33,725 nucleotides of DNA from JBFHNV01 sp965365655 (GCA_965365655.1 CBDUCN010000011.1:1-33725), one strand, 5' to 3'. Positions 7,240 through 15,442 are shown, counted from the stretch's first letter. Numbers and translations: made by a program. The notes: generated from the letters alone by a model not told the origin.

Positions 7240-8241
7240 TCAGCTGTTGTTGGCCTTCATCGCAGCCTCCATGAGGTCGGAGCCGATGTTGTCCTCGAAC
7301 TTCTTCCACATCGGCTTCATCGCGTCGACCCAGGCCTTGCGCTGCTCCGGCGTCAGGGTGCGCACCGTGCCGCCGGCCTCGATGATCTTCTCCTTGTTCT
7401 CCTGGTTGACCTTCTCGGACTCGGCGTTGCGCTCGACGGTCACCTCCTTGAGGATCTTCGCGAACTGGTCCCGGATGTCGGGCTTCAGGCCGTCCCACCA
7501 GTCCGTGGACGTGACCACCATGTAGTCGATGATTCCGTGGTTGGTCTCCGTGATGCCGTCCTGCACCTCGAAGAACTTCTGCCCGTAGATGTTGGACCAG
7601 GTGTTCTCCTGGCCGTCGATGACGCCGGTCTGCAGGCCGCCGTACACCTCGCTGAACGACATCTTCTGCGGGTTCGCGCCGAGCTGGTTGAACTGCGCGA
7701 CCAGCACGTCGGAGGCCTGTACGCGGAACTTCAGTCCCTTCGCGTCCTCGGGCGTGATCAGCGGGCGCTTCGCGGAGAGCTGCTTCATGCCGTTGTGCCA
7801 GAACTCGAGGCCTTTGAGCCCGCGGCGCGTCATCGCGTCCTTGAGCTTCTGCCCCGCCTCGGAGTTCTGGAAGCGATCCACCGCGTCGACGTTCTCGAAC
7901 AGGAACGGCAGGTCGAAGAGGCGGTACTTCTTCGTGTACTCCTCGAACTTCGACAGCGACGGCGCGGCGAGCTGCACGTCACCGTTGGCGAGCGCCTCGA
8001 GCACCTTGTCGTCGTCGTAGAGGCTGGAGTTCGGAAACACCTGCATGCAGGCCTTGCCGTTCATCTCCTCGTTGACCCGCTTCTCGAGCAGGCTGGCGGC
8101 GATGCCCTTCGGGTGCTTGTCGGTGTTCGTGACGTGGCTGAACTTGATCACGAGCTCGCCCGGGTCGCACTGCGCGAGCGCGGACGGGGCCTGGGTGGCG
8201 AGGGCGGCGGCCATGGCGGCCGCGAAGAGGGTCTTTCGCAT
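7240..8241 (-). CDS. dctP: TRAP transporter substrate-binding protein, DctP
   Basis: A 333-residue periplasmic binding protein. The start at 8241 gives a clear signal peptide (MRKTLFAAAMAAALATQAPSA) and has GGGAG upstream; an in-frame upstream ATG at 8403 would bury the signal. DctP-family features are IKFSHVTNTDKHPKG, the conserved arginine region GLKFRVQASDV, where the Arg binds the substrate carboxylate, and the signature GGLQTGVIDGQENTWSNI. The mature protein has one cysteine, in the AQCDPGE N-terminus, and a second in GKACMQVF, so a disulfide is possible. It is the first gene of dctPQM and sits directly behind a sigma-54-type promoter. Substrate probably malate, fumarate or succinate. 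Confidence 0.95.
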   Translation of the reverse strand: MRKTLFAAAMAAALATQAPSALAQCDPGELVIKFSHVTNTDKHPKGIAASLLEKRVNEEMNGKACMQVFPNSSLYDDDKVLEALANGDVQLAAPSLSKFEEYTKKYRLFDLPFLFENVDAVDRFQNSEAGQKLKDAMTRRGLKGLEFWHNGMKQLSAKRPLITPEDAKGLKFRVQASDVLVAQFNQLGANPQKMSFSEVYGGLQTGVIDGQENTWSNIYGQKFFEVQDGITETNHGIIDYMVVTSTDWWDGLKPDIRDQFAKILKEVTVERNAESEKVNQENKEKIIEAGGTVRTLTPEQRKAWVDAMKPMWKKFEDNIGSDLMEAAMKANNS

Positions 8242-8314
8242 CGGTCGGTCTCCCCTGGTTGTGCGGTGTGACGTCGGCGGCCGGCCGGTCGGCGGCGCGC
8301 TGGCGTTGTGCAGT

Positions 8315-8329
8315 GCAAGCAAGAGGCCA
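8315..8329 (-). promoter_or_regulatory. sigma-54 (-24/-12) promoter of dctPQM
   Basis: Read on the minus strand, TGGCCTCTTGCTTGC matches the consensus TGGCAC-N5-TTGC, with the -24 GG and -12 GC exactly 10 bp apart. Transcription would begin near 8303, giving a leader of about 60 nt before dctP. The presence of the sigma-54 activator DctD in the same cluster makes this the expected promoter type. Confidence 0.75.
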
Positions 8330-8370
8330 GCTTCGCGCCCGGCAGGGACCGGAGCGCTTACGGCCCGCGG

Positions 8371-8383
8371 GATCAGCGTGTTA
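8371..8383 (+). promoter_or_regulatory. IHF-like site
   Basis: GATCAGCGTGTTA matches the IHF consensus WATCAANNNNTTR at 7 of 9 defined positions. It lies between the -24/-12 promoter and the tandem dyads, where a DNA bend would bring an enhancer-bound activator to the promoter. Confidence 0.4.
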
Positions 8384-8428
8384 CGAGTGCTGCCGGAATG
8401 CAATCCGCGGCGCGGCAGGCGCGACGAC

Positions 8429-8476
8429 GTGCGGGCGTCCGCACACGGCCCGGCGTCGGTGTGTGGATGCCCGCAC
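8429..8476 (-). promoter_or_regulatory. tandem dyads, probable DctD enhancer sites
   Basis: Two 16-bp dyads: GTGCGG-GCGT-CCGCAC at 8429-8444 (perfect arms) and GTGTGG-ATGC-CCGCAC at 8461-8476 (one mismatch). Their centres are 32 bp apart, three helical turns, on the same face of the DNA. They lie about 135-165 bp upstream of the predicted sigma-54 start. From memory, rhizobial dctA has tandem DctD sites of similar GTGCGG/CCGCAC form. Confidence 0.6.
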
Positions 8477-8692
8477 GGCCAGGCGGCCGGCGCCGTGGAC
8501 CGGGCGCGCGCCGACGCGCGTCTTCCCGTTATCGGGAGAGATCGTGCCGGCGTCCACGGGAGCCGTGCTCGCCGGGTGCCGTCGCGCGCGCGTCACGGCC
8601 CGGTCGTGTCCGCTGCCGGCGACGGATCGCGCGGCCGCGGCGGGCGCTTGCCCGCGCCGGCACCGGCGGGGCGGACGCGGCTTGTATGTTCA
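8477..8692. other. intergenic DNA without a recognised gene
   Basis: GC-rich sequence between the enhancer dyads and the dctD 3' end. It holds a small perfect hairpin, GCGGGC-GCTT-GCCCGC at 8640-8655, probably part of the dctD transcript end. No credible ORF, tRNA or further promoter is visible. Confidence 0.5.
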
Positions 8693-8720
8693 GCCCAGCC
8701 CGGCTCGGCAGGAGCTGGGC
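8693..8720 (-). terminator. stem-loop after dctD
   Basis: GCCCAGC (8693-8699) pairs with GCTGGGC (8714-8720), starting 6 bp beyond the dctD stop codon. No U-tract. It would separate the regulatory transcript from dctPQM. Confidence 0.45.
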
Positions 8721-8725
8721 GGCGC

Positions 8726-10054
8726 TCAGACGAAGTCGTCGCGCGACAGGCCGTGCTTGCGCATCTTGTCGTAGAAGGTCTTGCGCGGCAGCCCGAGCGC
8801 CTCGTGCGCGTCCTTCACGCTGCCGCCGGCATCGCGCAGGGCCTGCTCGATCAGCGCGCGCTCGAACGCGTCGACGCGTGCCGTGAGTCCCCCGGCCTCG
8901 GGCGGGTCGGCCGCGGCGGGCTCGTCGCCGATGCCGAGCGCGTGGCGCTCGGCGGCGTTGCGCAGCTCGCGGACGTTGCCGCGCCACTCGCCCTCGAGCA
9001 GCCGCTGCTGCAGCGCCGCGCCGACCGGCGGCGGCTCTCGGCCGTAGCGTTCCGCGGCCGCGCTCACGTAGTGCCGGAACAGCAGCGGGATGTCGTCGCG
9101 CCGCGCCCGCAGCGGCGGGATCTCCAGCGTCACGACGTTGATGCGGTAGTAGAGATCCTCGCGGAACTCGCCGGCGTCGCTGGCCGCGCGAAGGTCGCGC
9201 TTGGTGGCCGCGATCACGCGCACGTCGAGCGCGACCGGATCGTTGCTGCCGAGGCGCTCGATGCTGCGCTCCTGCAGCACCCGCAGCAGCCGCACCTGAA
9301 GCGCCAGCGGCATGCTCTCGATCTCGTCCAGGAACACCGTGCCGCCATGTGCGTGCTCGAACTTGCCGATGCGCCGCTTCGTCGCGCCGGTGAACGCGCC
9401 GGGCTCGTGGCCGAACAGCTCGCTCTCGATGATGCTCTCGGGCAGCGCGCCGCAGTTGATGGCCACGAACGGGCCGTTCGCGCGCGCGCCGTGCTCGTGC
9501 AGGGCCCGCGCGGCCACGTCCTTGCCGGTGCCGGTCTCGCCGCAGATGAGCACGTCCACGTCGGTGTCGGCCAGCGCAGCGATGCGCGCGCGCAGCCGCG
9601 ACGCGGCGTCCGACGTGCCCACGATCGCACTCTCCAGTCCCCGGGCACGCGCCAGGGACTCGCGCAGGGACCGGTTCTCCAGCACCAGCGCGCGCTTCTC
9701 GAGCGCGCGCGCGACGACCTCGGTCAGGCGATCGCGGGGGCACGGCTTCTCGAGGAAGTCGTAGGCGCCCTCGCGCATCGCGTCCACCGCCATCGGCACG
9801 TCGCCGTGGCCGGTCAGCAGCACCACCGGCAGGTCGGGGTCCAGCGCGTGGATCCGGCGCAGCAGCGTGAGGCCGTCGGTGCGCGGCATGCGCACGTCGC
9901 TGATCACGACGCCGGGCCAGTCGCGCGACAGCCGCTCGACGACACCGTCGGCTCCGGGCAGGGTGTCCACCGCGTAGCCGGCCAGATCCATCGCCTGCGC
10001 GCACGATTCGCGCACCGCCTCGTCGTCGTCGACGATGAGCACGCTACCGCGCAC
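8726..10054 (-). CDS. dctD: sigma-54-dependent response regulator, DctD
   Basis: A 442-residue NtrC-family activator. The receiver domain (about 1-115) has the acidic pocket at Asp10-Asp11 and phosphoacceptor Asp53 (ISDVRMP). The AAA+ domain has Walker A GETGTGKD, the sigma-54-contacting GAFTGA loop and a Walker B region (GGTVFLDEI), followed by the conserved EFREDLYYRINV. A C-terminal Fis-type helix-turn-helix (SVKDAHEALGLPRKTFYDKM) would bind enhancer DNA. The GTG at 10054 has GGGAGG 9 bp upstream and places the receiver normally. Phosphorylated by DctB, it should activate the -24/-12 promoter of dctPQM, which is just downstream. Its 5' end lies in a 47-nt tandem repeat shared with the dctB 3' end. 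Confidence 0.95.
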   Translation of the reverse strand: MRGSVLIVDDDEAVRESCAQAMDLAGYAVDTLPGADGVVERLSRDWPGVVISDVRMPRTDGLTLLRRIHALDPDLPVVLLTGHGDVPMAVDAMREGAYDFLEKPCPRDRLTEVVARALEKRALVLENRSLRESLARARGLESAIVGTSDAASRLRARIAALADTDVDVLICGETGTGKDVAARALHEHGARANGPFVAINCGALPESIIESELFGHEPGAFTGATKRRIGKFEHAHGGTVFLDEIESMPLALQVRLLRVLQERSIERLGSNDPVALDVRVIAATKRDLRAASDAGEFREDLYYRINVVTLEIPPLRARRDDIPLLFRHYVSAAAERYGREPPPVGAALQQRLLEGEWRGNVRELRNAAERHALGIGDEPAAADPPEAGGLTARVDAFERALIEQALRDAGGSVKDAHEALGLPRKTFYDKMRKHGLSRDDFV

Positions 10055-10164
10055 GCCGCGTCGCCTCCCGCCGTTGCCTCGCCCCCGCGCCCGCGACCGT
10101 CGCGTCGCCGCCCCGCCCGTCGCCGACGACGATCGCGCTACCCCGCACGGCGCGCCGCCTCGCG
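10024..10164. repeat. 47-nt direct repeat spanning the dctB/dctD junction
   Basis: Positions 10024-10070 and 10118-10164 align without gaps at 40 of 47 bases, offset by 94 bp. Each copy contains, on the minus strand, a GTG start followed 8 bases later by TAG. One copy holds the dctD start, the other the dctB stop. Confidence 0.8.
10044..10148 (-). CDS. 34-codon relay ORF between dctB and dctD (possible duplication relic)
   Basis: A GTG-started ORF overlaps the dctB stop by 11 bases and ends at a TAG 9 codon positions after a REATRRAR tail that resembles the dctB C-terminus (REAARRAG); that TAG lies 8 bases inside dctD. The N-terminus VRGSAIVV resembles the DctD N-terminus VRGSVLIV. It is therefore a fused remnant of the ancestral dctD start and dctB end. 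It could still matter by carrying ribosomes from dctB to dctD. No recognisable domain; protein-level function is unlikely. Confidence 0.35.
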   Translation of the reverse strand: MRGSAIVVGDGRGGDATVAGAGARQRREATRRAR

Positions 10165-11997
10165 GTGCTCCGCCGCCCGCGGCAGGGTCACGGTGAACAC
10201 CGCACCGCCGCGCGGATCGTTGCCGGCGCGGATGGTGCCGCCGAAGCCGGCCACGATGCCGTAGCTGATGGACAGCCCGAGCCCCAGCCCCTGGTCCACG
10301 TCCTTGGTCGTGAAGAACGGGTCGAAGATGTCGCTGATGCGCTCCGGCGCGATGCCGGGGCCGTTGTCGCGAACCGTCACCGCGACCCGGTCTTCGCCCG
10401 CCTGCACGGCCACGTCCAGGCGCGGCGCGGATACCTCGCGCATCGCGTCCAGCGCGTTCGCGAGCACGTTCACCAGAACCTGCTGCAGCCGCACCGGCTC
10501 TGCGAGCACCATCACGCCGGGCGTCGCCCCCGGCCCGTTCACGCTCACCCCCTGCTCGTCGATGCGCGCCTCCAGCATCGCGAGCGCGTCGTCGAGCACC
10601 GGCGCCAGCGCGACGCCGTGGGGCGGCGCCGAGTCCTTGCGGGCGAAGGTGCGCAGCGCCGCGATGATGCGCGCCATGCGCTCGGTGAGCGCGCTGATGC
10701 GCGCGAGGTTGGCCTTCGCGTCCCCGGTGCGCTCGCGCGCGAGGTACTCCTCCGCGTTCTCCGCGAACGCGCGGATCGCGGCCAGCGGCTGGTTGAGCTC
10801 GTGGCTGATGCCCGCGGACATCTCGCCCAGCGCGGACAGCTTGCTCGCCTGGATGAGCTCGGCCTGGGTGCGCCGCAGCTCCGCCTCGGCGTGCTCGCGC
10901 TCGGCGATCTCGCCGGTGAGGCGGCGGTTGCTCCGTTCCAGCTCCGCGGTGCGCTCGCGTACCCGGCGCTCGAGCTCCAGGCGCGTGGCGGCTTCGGTCT
11001 CCAGGCGCTCGAGGACGCGCTGGCGGCGCTGCAGCGCGAAGCCGATGAGCAGCAGCAGGAACGCGAACCCGAGGCCGGCGCCCGCGACCGCGCGCCGCAC
11101 GCCAGGGCCCACGCCGCGAAGGTCGCCCAGCACGCGCAGCGTCCAGTCGCTCTCCGGCATCGCCGCCGACACCACCAGGTAGTGCGCCTCGCCGCCGTCG
11201 GGGGCGCGGATCACCAGCTCGTCGGGCCTGCCCGGCGGCGACACCGGCAGCGGGTGGATCGGCGCCTGGTCGTAGCGGCGGCTTTCGCGGATGCGCGCGA
11301 GCGTGGCGTCGTCCAGCGGCGCGAGGGAGCGCAGCACCCACGGCGGCCGGCTGGCCATGAACACCACGCCGTCGGGGTCGCTGACCAGCACCTCGGCGCG
11401 GCTCTCGGCCCAGCGCTTCTCGATGGCCTCCACGTCCACCTTCACCGCGACCACGCCGGACACGGTCGCGCCGTCGCGTACCGGCGCCGCGAAGTAGTAG
11501 CCGCGCCGGTTCGACGTGCTGCCGAGGCCGAAGTAGCGGCCCAGCGCACCGCCCATGGCCTCGCTGAAGTACGGACGGAACGCGAAGTTGCGCCCGACGA
11601 ACGGTGTCTCGCCGTTCCAGTTGCTGGCGGCCACGGTGAGCCCGTTGGTGTCCATCAGGTAGGTGACGTCGGCCCCGGAGACGGCGTTGAGCGCCTGCAG
11701 GCGCCGGTTCATCGCGCCCACGTCGCCGCGATGGCGCTCGGAGGCGAGGAACCGCGCCACCGCCTGGTCGCGCGCGAGCAGCTGCGGCACCGCCTCGTGG
11801 CGCCGGATCTCGCTCGCGAGGTTGGCGCGGGTCAGGTCGAGCACGCGGCGCGCCTGGTCGCGGATCTCGGCGCGCGCCGCGGACTCCGCGAACGCGGCCG
11901 TGCGCGCGAGCGCGAACGGCAGCAGCGCGGCCACGACGAGCGCGGAAACGGCCAGTCCCGGGTGGCGTACGACGGCCTCGCGCAGCCTCACAAGCAT
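10138..11997 (-). CDS. dctB: C4-dicarboxylate sensor histidine kinase, DctB
   Basis: A 619-residue membrane kinase. Two helices (about residues 15-35 and 303-322) bracket a periplasmic double-Cache/PDC sensor of about 265 residues, whose GYYFAAPV and motifs such as NWNGETPFVGRNFAFRPYF match the DctB sensor that binds C4-dicarboxylates. A coiled coil (about 325-385) leads to the H-box LGEMSAGISHELNQPLAAI with phosphoacceptor His399, then the N-box VLVNVLANALDAM, DNGPGI and the G2 box GLGLGLSISYGIV. It phosphorylates DctD. It begins 21 bp after the diguanylate cyclase stop and ends in the tandem repeat near dctD, so the three genes probably form one unit. Confidence 0.95.
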   Translation of the reverse strand: MLVRLREAVVRHPGLAVSALVVAALLPFALARTAAFAESAARAEIRDQARRVLDLTRANLASEIRRHEAVPQLLARDQAVARFLASERHRGDVGAMNRRLQALNAVSGADVTYLMDTNGLTVAASNWNGETPFVGRNFAFRPYFSEAMGGALGRYFGLGSTSNRRGYYFAAPVRDGATVSGVVAVKVDVEAIEKRWAESRAEVLVSDPDGVVFMASRPPWVLRSLAPLDDATLARIRESRRYDQAPIHPLPVSPPGRPDELVIRAPDGGEAHYLVVSAAMPESDWTLRVLGDLRGVGPGVRRAVAGAGLGFAFLLLLIGFALQRRQRVLERLETEAATRLELERRVRERTAELERSNRRLTGEIAEREHAEAELRRTQAELIQASKLSALGEMSAGISHELNQPLAAIRAFAENAEEYLARERTGDAKANLARISALTERMARIIAALRTFARKDSAPPHGVALAPVLDDALAMLEARIDEQGVSVNGPGATPGVMVLAEPVRLQQVLVNVLANALDAMREVSAPRLDVAVQAGEDRVAVTVRDNGPGIAPERISDIFDPFFTTKDVDQGLGLGLSISYGIVAGFGGTIRAGNDPRGGAVFTVTLPRAAEHREAARRAG

Positions 11998-12018
11998 GGT
12001 GTGACGGACCCGGCGCGT

Positions 12019-13803
12019 TCAGCCGGGCGCGAGGCAGACCCGGTTGCGGCCGCGTTCCTTCGCCCAGTACAGGGCCGCGTCCGCGCGTGCCAGCAGGCCC
12101 TCGAAGTCCCCGTCCTCGTTGCGCCGCTCCGCGACGCCGATGCTCGCGCTCACCGTCACGTCCCGGCCGGGGGCCAGCGCGGCGATGCCGAGACGGATGC
12201 GCTCGCCGACCTCCAGGCCCTGCGCCTGGGCGGTCTGCACCAGGATCACGACGAACTCCTCGCCCCCGATCCGGCCCACGAAGTCGACGCTGCGCACGCC
12301 CTGGCTGCAGCACTTCGCGACCGCCTGCAGGACGGCGTCGCCGGCGGCGTGGCCCAGCGTGTCGTTCACGTGCTTGAAGAAGTCCACGTCCAGCGCGAGC
12401 ACGCACAGGGCATGGCGGTAACGCCTGGAGCGCTCGAACTCGGCGCGGCCGGCCTCGAGCACCGCGCGCCGGTTGAGCAGCCCGGTCAGCTCGTCGGTGG
12501 TCGCGAGGCGTTCCAGGTCCTGCCGCGCCTGGTCCAGCGCCCGCATCGCGTCGTCGCGCGCGAGCTCGTGGCTCGCCCACTGCGCGAGCAGGCGCAGCAG
12601 CTCGCGGTCACCGTCGACGAGCGGCGCGTCGCGCGGCGTGTCGGAGAAGAAGGCCACCACCGCGGTCGCGCGGCCTCCGAGGTCGAACGCGGCGCCGACG
12701 CAGGCGCGCACCGCGAAGGTGCGCGTCAGCGGCACGGGCCTCGCGTTCGCCGCCGCGGCGCTGCCGGCGTCGAGCATGCGGTCGGCGAGGATGCGCGCGC
12801 ACAGGGTGCCGGCCGGATCGAACGCGGTGCCGGGCACCGGCCCGGGGCCGTCGCCGATCGCGTAGCGAACACGAAGGGTCTCGCCGTCGCGCACCGCGAT
12901 CATCGCGCGCGGCAGGCCGAAGTGCTCGCTGCCCAGCGCGAGCAGCCGCTCGAAGCGCCCGTCCAGGTCCAGCGCGGGGTCGGATCCGATCGCCGCGAGC
13001 GTGCGCAGCGCGAGCTCGGTGCGTTTCTGCGCGGTGATGTCGACGCGGATGCCGGCCACCCCGCCGTCACGCGTGGGCCGCTCCTTGACCAGGATCCAGC
13101 GCCGGTCCGCGTGCTGCTGCTCGAACGCGCTCTCGGGCGGCTCGCGGTGGCGGCGCACGCGCTCGCGCAGCCAGTCCTCGCGCCGCGCCGGCGGCACGTC
13201 GAACTCGCCGTTCGCGAGGGCCTCGCGCACCAGCGACTCGAAGTCCGCGCCGGGCACCATCAGCGGTGCGCTCACGGGGTACAGCTCGCGGTAGCGGCTG
13301 TTGCACGTCACGAGCCGGTCGTCGGCGTCCCACAGCGAGAAGCCTTCGTCCAGCGCCTCGAGCGCGTCTTCCAGCCGCCGCCGCATGTCCGCGAGCGCCG
13401 CCTGCTCGCGGTGCCGCGCGCTGACGTCGCGCACGATCGCGAGGCACCCGAGTGCCGTGCCGTTGTCGCCGCGCACGATGCTGCTCACCGCTTCCCCGGG
13501 AAAGGTCTCGCCGTCGTGCCGGCGGTAGAGCGCCTCGTACGCCTCGCCCGGCGTCGCCGCGTCGGCGCGCAGGTACGCGTCTCCGACACGCCGGAACTCC
13601 GCCTCGTCGGCGTACAGGATCCGGGTCGAGTGGCCCTGCAGTGCGTCCGGCGAGTGCCCGAACACGCGCTCGACGGCGGGGCTCGCGAGCACCACCTGGC
13701 GCTCGCGGTCGGTTACCAGCACGGCATCCGGGATCCCGCCGACGATCGCGGCGAGCAGCGCGTCCCGGGTCAGCGGATGATCGAACGCGGGAGAGGATGC
13801 CAT
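12019..13803 (-). CDS. PAS-PAS-GAF-GGDEF diguanylate cyclase
   Basis: A 594-residue soluble signalling protein that should make cyclic di-GMP. Domains in order: PAS (about 12-130, IVGGIPDAVLVTDRERQVV), a PAS of the PAS_7 type (about 145-255, ALDEGFSLWDADDRLVTCNSRYRELYP), GAF (about 265-415) and GGDEF (about 430-594). The active site is an intact GGEEF at 513-517. An RSVD at 504-507, exactly five residues before it, is a complete inhibitory I-site, so product feedback is expected. No EAL domain and no membrane segment. The ATG at 13803 is the only start near the first PAS; its ribosome site is weak. It lies directly before dctB, suggesting that c-di-GMP signalling is coordinated with dicarboxylate sensing. 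Confidence 0.92.
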   Translation of the reverse strand: MASSPAFDHPLTRDALLAAIVGGIPDAVLVTDRERQVVLASPAVERVFGHSPDALQGHSTRILYADEAEFRRVGDAYLRADAATPGEAYEALYRRHDGETFPGEAVSSIVRGDNGTALGCLAIVRDVSARHREQAALADMRRRLEDALEALDEGFSLWDADDRLVTCNSRYRELYPVSAPLMVPGADFESLVREALANGEFDVPPARREDWLRERVRRHREPPESAFEQQHADRRWILVKERPTRDGGVAGIRVDITAQKRTELALRTLAAIGSDPALDLDGRFERLLALGSEHFGLPRAMIAVRDGETLRVRYAIGDGPGPVPGTAFDPAGTLCARILADRMLDAGSAAAANARPVPLTRTFAVRACVGAAFDLGGRATAVVAFFSDTPRDAPLVDGDRELLRLLAQWASHELARDDAMRALDQARQDLERLATTDELTGLLNRRAVLEAGRAEFERSRRYRHALCVLALDVDFFKHVNDTLGHAAGDAVLQAVAKCCSQGVRSVDFVGRIGGEEFVVILVQTAQAQGLEVGERIRLGIAALAPGRDVTVSASIGVAERRNEDGDFEGLLARADAALYWAKERGRNRVCLAPG

Positions 13804-14309
13804 CGCGGTCTCGCCGGCCGCGTCCGCGGGGCGCCGTTTGCTGTCAGCGGAAGAGTATCGGGCGATCGCGTTCGAGCGTCCATCGCGTACGGGCCGCCGG
13901 GCCTGCGCGCCGTGCGAGCCGCCGCCGTGCCCGCGTCCGTGCCCGGGCGCCGGCCCGCGTCCCGGCAAAGGACGGAGGCGGGCGCGCGGTATGCGATCGG
14001 CTCCGCCCGCCGGCCCGGCGGCGCCGCGAGCCGCACGAGTCGCGGCGTGCCGTCCGGTGGACGCCGCCTGGACCAAGCAGCTCGCGACCACTGGTCCCAC
14101 CGGCGTCGCCGGCCGCGAGCGTCCAGGCGCCGCCCGCGCTCCGCGGTGCCCTGGCCTGACCCGGCCCGTTCCACCAGAATGCGCCCCGGGGATCGCCGCG
14201 GCCGGGAGCGCCGTTCGAGCGCCGTCCGGCGCGCGGCCGGCGGCGCCGGTGCCTTGCGGCCGCACGCGCGGCGGACCCGACAACAATGAACCCTGGAAGG
14301 AGACTGCTC
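13804..14309. other. divergent intergenic region between the GGDEF gene and the TAXI operon
   Basis: About 500 bp that must hold promoters in both directions. Small inverted repeats are visible: GCGGCGT...ACGCCGC near 14042-14067 and GGACCA...TGGTCC at 14070-14097. No convincing -35/-10 pair or sigma-54 promoter was found, and no credible gene. Confidence 0.4.
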
Positions 14310-15314
14310 ATGAGATTCACGGCAAAGATCGCCGCCACCGTGCTCGTCGCCGCGGCCGTGGCCGCCGGCACCGCGGGTGCGCAGGAGATGAAGTTCTGGC
14401 GCATCGGTACCGGCAGTGCCGGCGGCACGTACTTTCCCATCGGCGGCCTGATCGCCAACGCCATCTCGAACCCGCCCGGCGCGCGGCCCTGCGACAAGGG
14501 CGGCCAGTGCGGCGTGCCCGGGCTGGTGGCCATCGCCGTGTCGACCACCGCGTCGGTGTACAACGTCACGGCCATCCAGGCCGGCAACCTGGATGCCGGC
14601 CTCGCCGGCGCCGCGACCGTGTACGAGTCCTACAACGGCGTGGGCAAGTTCGAGGGCAACAAGAAGGACAAGATCCGCGTCATCGCGAACCTCTATCCCG
14701 AGGACATGCACCTGGTGCTGCCGAAGGGCGCGTCGCTGGGCTCGCTGAAGGACCTGAAGGGCAAGCGTGTGGGCATCGCGCAGGCCGGCTCCGGCACCCA
14801 GGTCGCGGTGCTGCGCATCCTCGAGCAGAACGGCATCAAGAAGAGCGACATCGACGCCGCCGAGCTCAACAACACCCAGAGCGCGCAGCGCATCGCCGAC
14901 GGTCAGCTCGACGCGTACTTCTACGCAATGGGCACGCCGTCCTCGGCGCTGATCCAGCTCGGCAGCACCAAGGGCTTCGACCTCTACAAGTTCAGCGACG
15001 CCGAGCGCAAGGCGATCAACGAGATCATCCCGTTCTACGTCGAGTCGATGATCCCGGGCGGCGAGTACGAGGCGGTGCCGTACGACGTGCCGACCGTGGC
15101 CGTGAACGGCCTGTTCGTGACCAGCGCGGACCAGCCCGAGGAGCTCGTGTACGAGATCACCAAGGCGTTGTGGAACGACAACTCCCGCAAGCTGCTGGAC
15201 AACGGTCACTCCAAGGGCAAGGTGATCACGAAGGAGACGGCGCTGAAGGGCATCCTGACGCCGCTGCACCCGGGCGCGGAGCGCTTCTACCGCGAAGCGG
15301 GCCTGCTGAAGTAG
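14310..15314 (+). CDS. TAXI family TRAP transporter solute receptor
   Basis: A 334-residue periplasmic binding protein. The ATG at 14310 follows GGAAGGAG by 7 bp and gives a standard signal peptide ending near AGAQ. The mature N-terminus IGTGSAGGTYFPIGGLIANAIS is the TAXI (TRAP-associated extracytoplasmic immunogenic) signature. Other family features are the KRVGIAQAGSGTQVAVLRIL and LNNTQSAQRIADGQLDAYFY regions. A Cys pair in RPCDKGGQCG may form a disulfide. TAXI receptors work with fused 4TM/12TM permeases, and one follows. Ligand is unknown; known ligands include glutamate-like and carboxylic compounds. The downstream amidohydrolase and amino-acid-type dehydrogenase suggest a nitrogenous organic acid. 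Confidence 0.93.
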   Translation: MRFTAKIAATVLVAAAVAAGTAGAQEMKFWRIGTGSAGGTYFPIGGLIANAISNPPGARPCDKGGQCGVPGLVAIAVSTTASVYNVTAIQAGNLDAGLAGAATVYESYNGVGKFEGNKKDKIRVIANLYPEDMHLVLPKGASLGSLKDLKGKRVGIAQAGSGTQVAVLRILEQNGIKKSDIDAAELNNTQSAQRIADGQLDAYFYAMGTPSSALIQLGSTKGFDLYKFSDAERKAINEIIPFYVESMIPGGEYEAVPYDVPTVAVNGLFVTSADQPEELVYEITKALWNDNSRKLLDNGHSKGKVITKETALKGILTPLHPGAERFYREAGLLK

Positions 15315-15342
15315 CGCTCGCACGGGACCGACCACGCCGCCC

Positions 15343-15375
15343 GGCGCGGCGGCGGCCGCGTGCCGCCGCCGCGCC
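15343..15375 (+). terminator. perfect 14-bp stem-loop between receptor and permease genes
   Basis: GGCGCGGCGGCGGC (15343-15356), loop CGCGT, then the exact complement (15362-15375), 28 bp beyond the receptor stop and 67 bp before the permease start. No U-tract. It mirrors the dctP-dctQ hairpin in position and is probably an mRNA-stabilising or attenuating element. Confidence 0.7.
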
Positions 15376-15442
15376 CCGTCCACGCGCTCTCGCGGCGCCC
15401 GGCCAGGGCGCCGCGCGCAGCGTCCCACCGCGGAGGTTTCCC

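Noticed and set aside
8726..12580. Single 1284-codon open frame on the minus strand covering DctD, DctB and part of the GGDEF gene
   Set aside because: Only its last 442 codons have DctD sequence; the rest is a frame-shifted shadow of dctB and the GGDEF gene, rich in Arg, Gly and Pro without domains.
10165..14289. 1374-codon plus-strand frame opposite the dctB/GGDEF genes
   Set aside because: Antisense open frame caused by high GC; composition is His/Arg/Ala-rich and no domain is recognisable, while the minus strand carries clear protein families.
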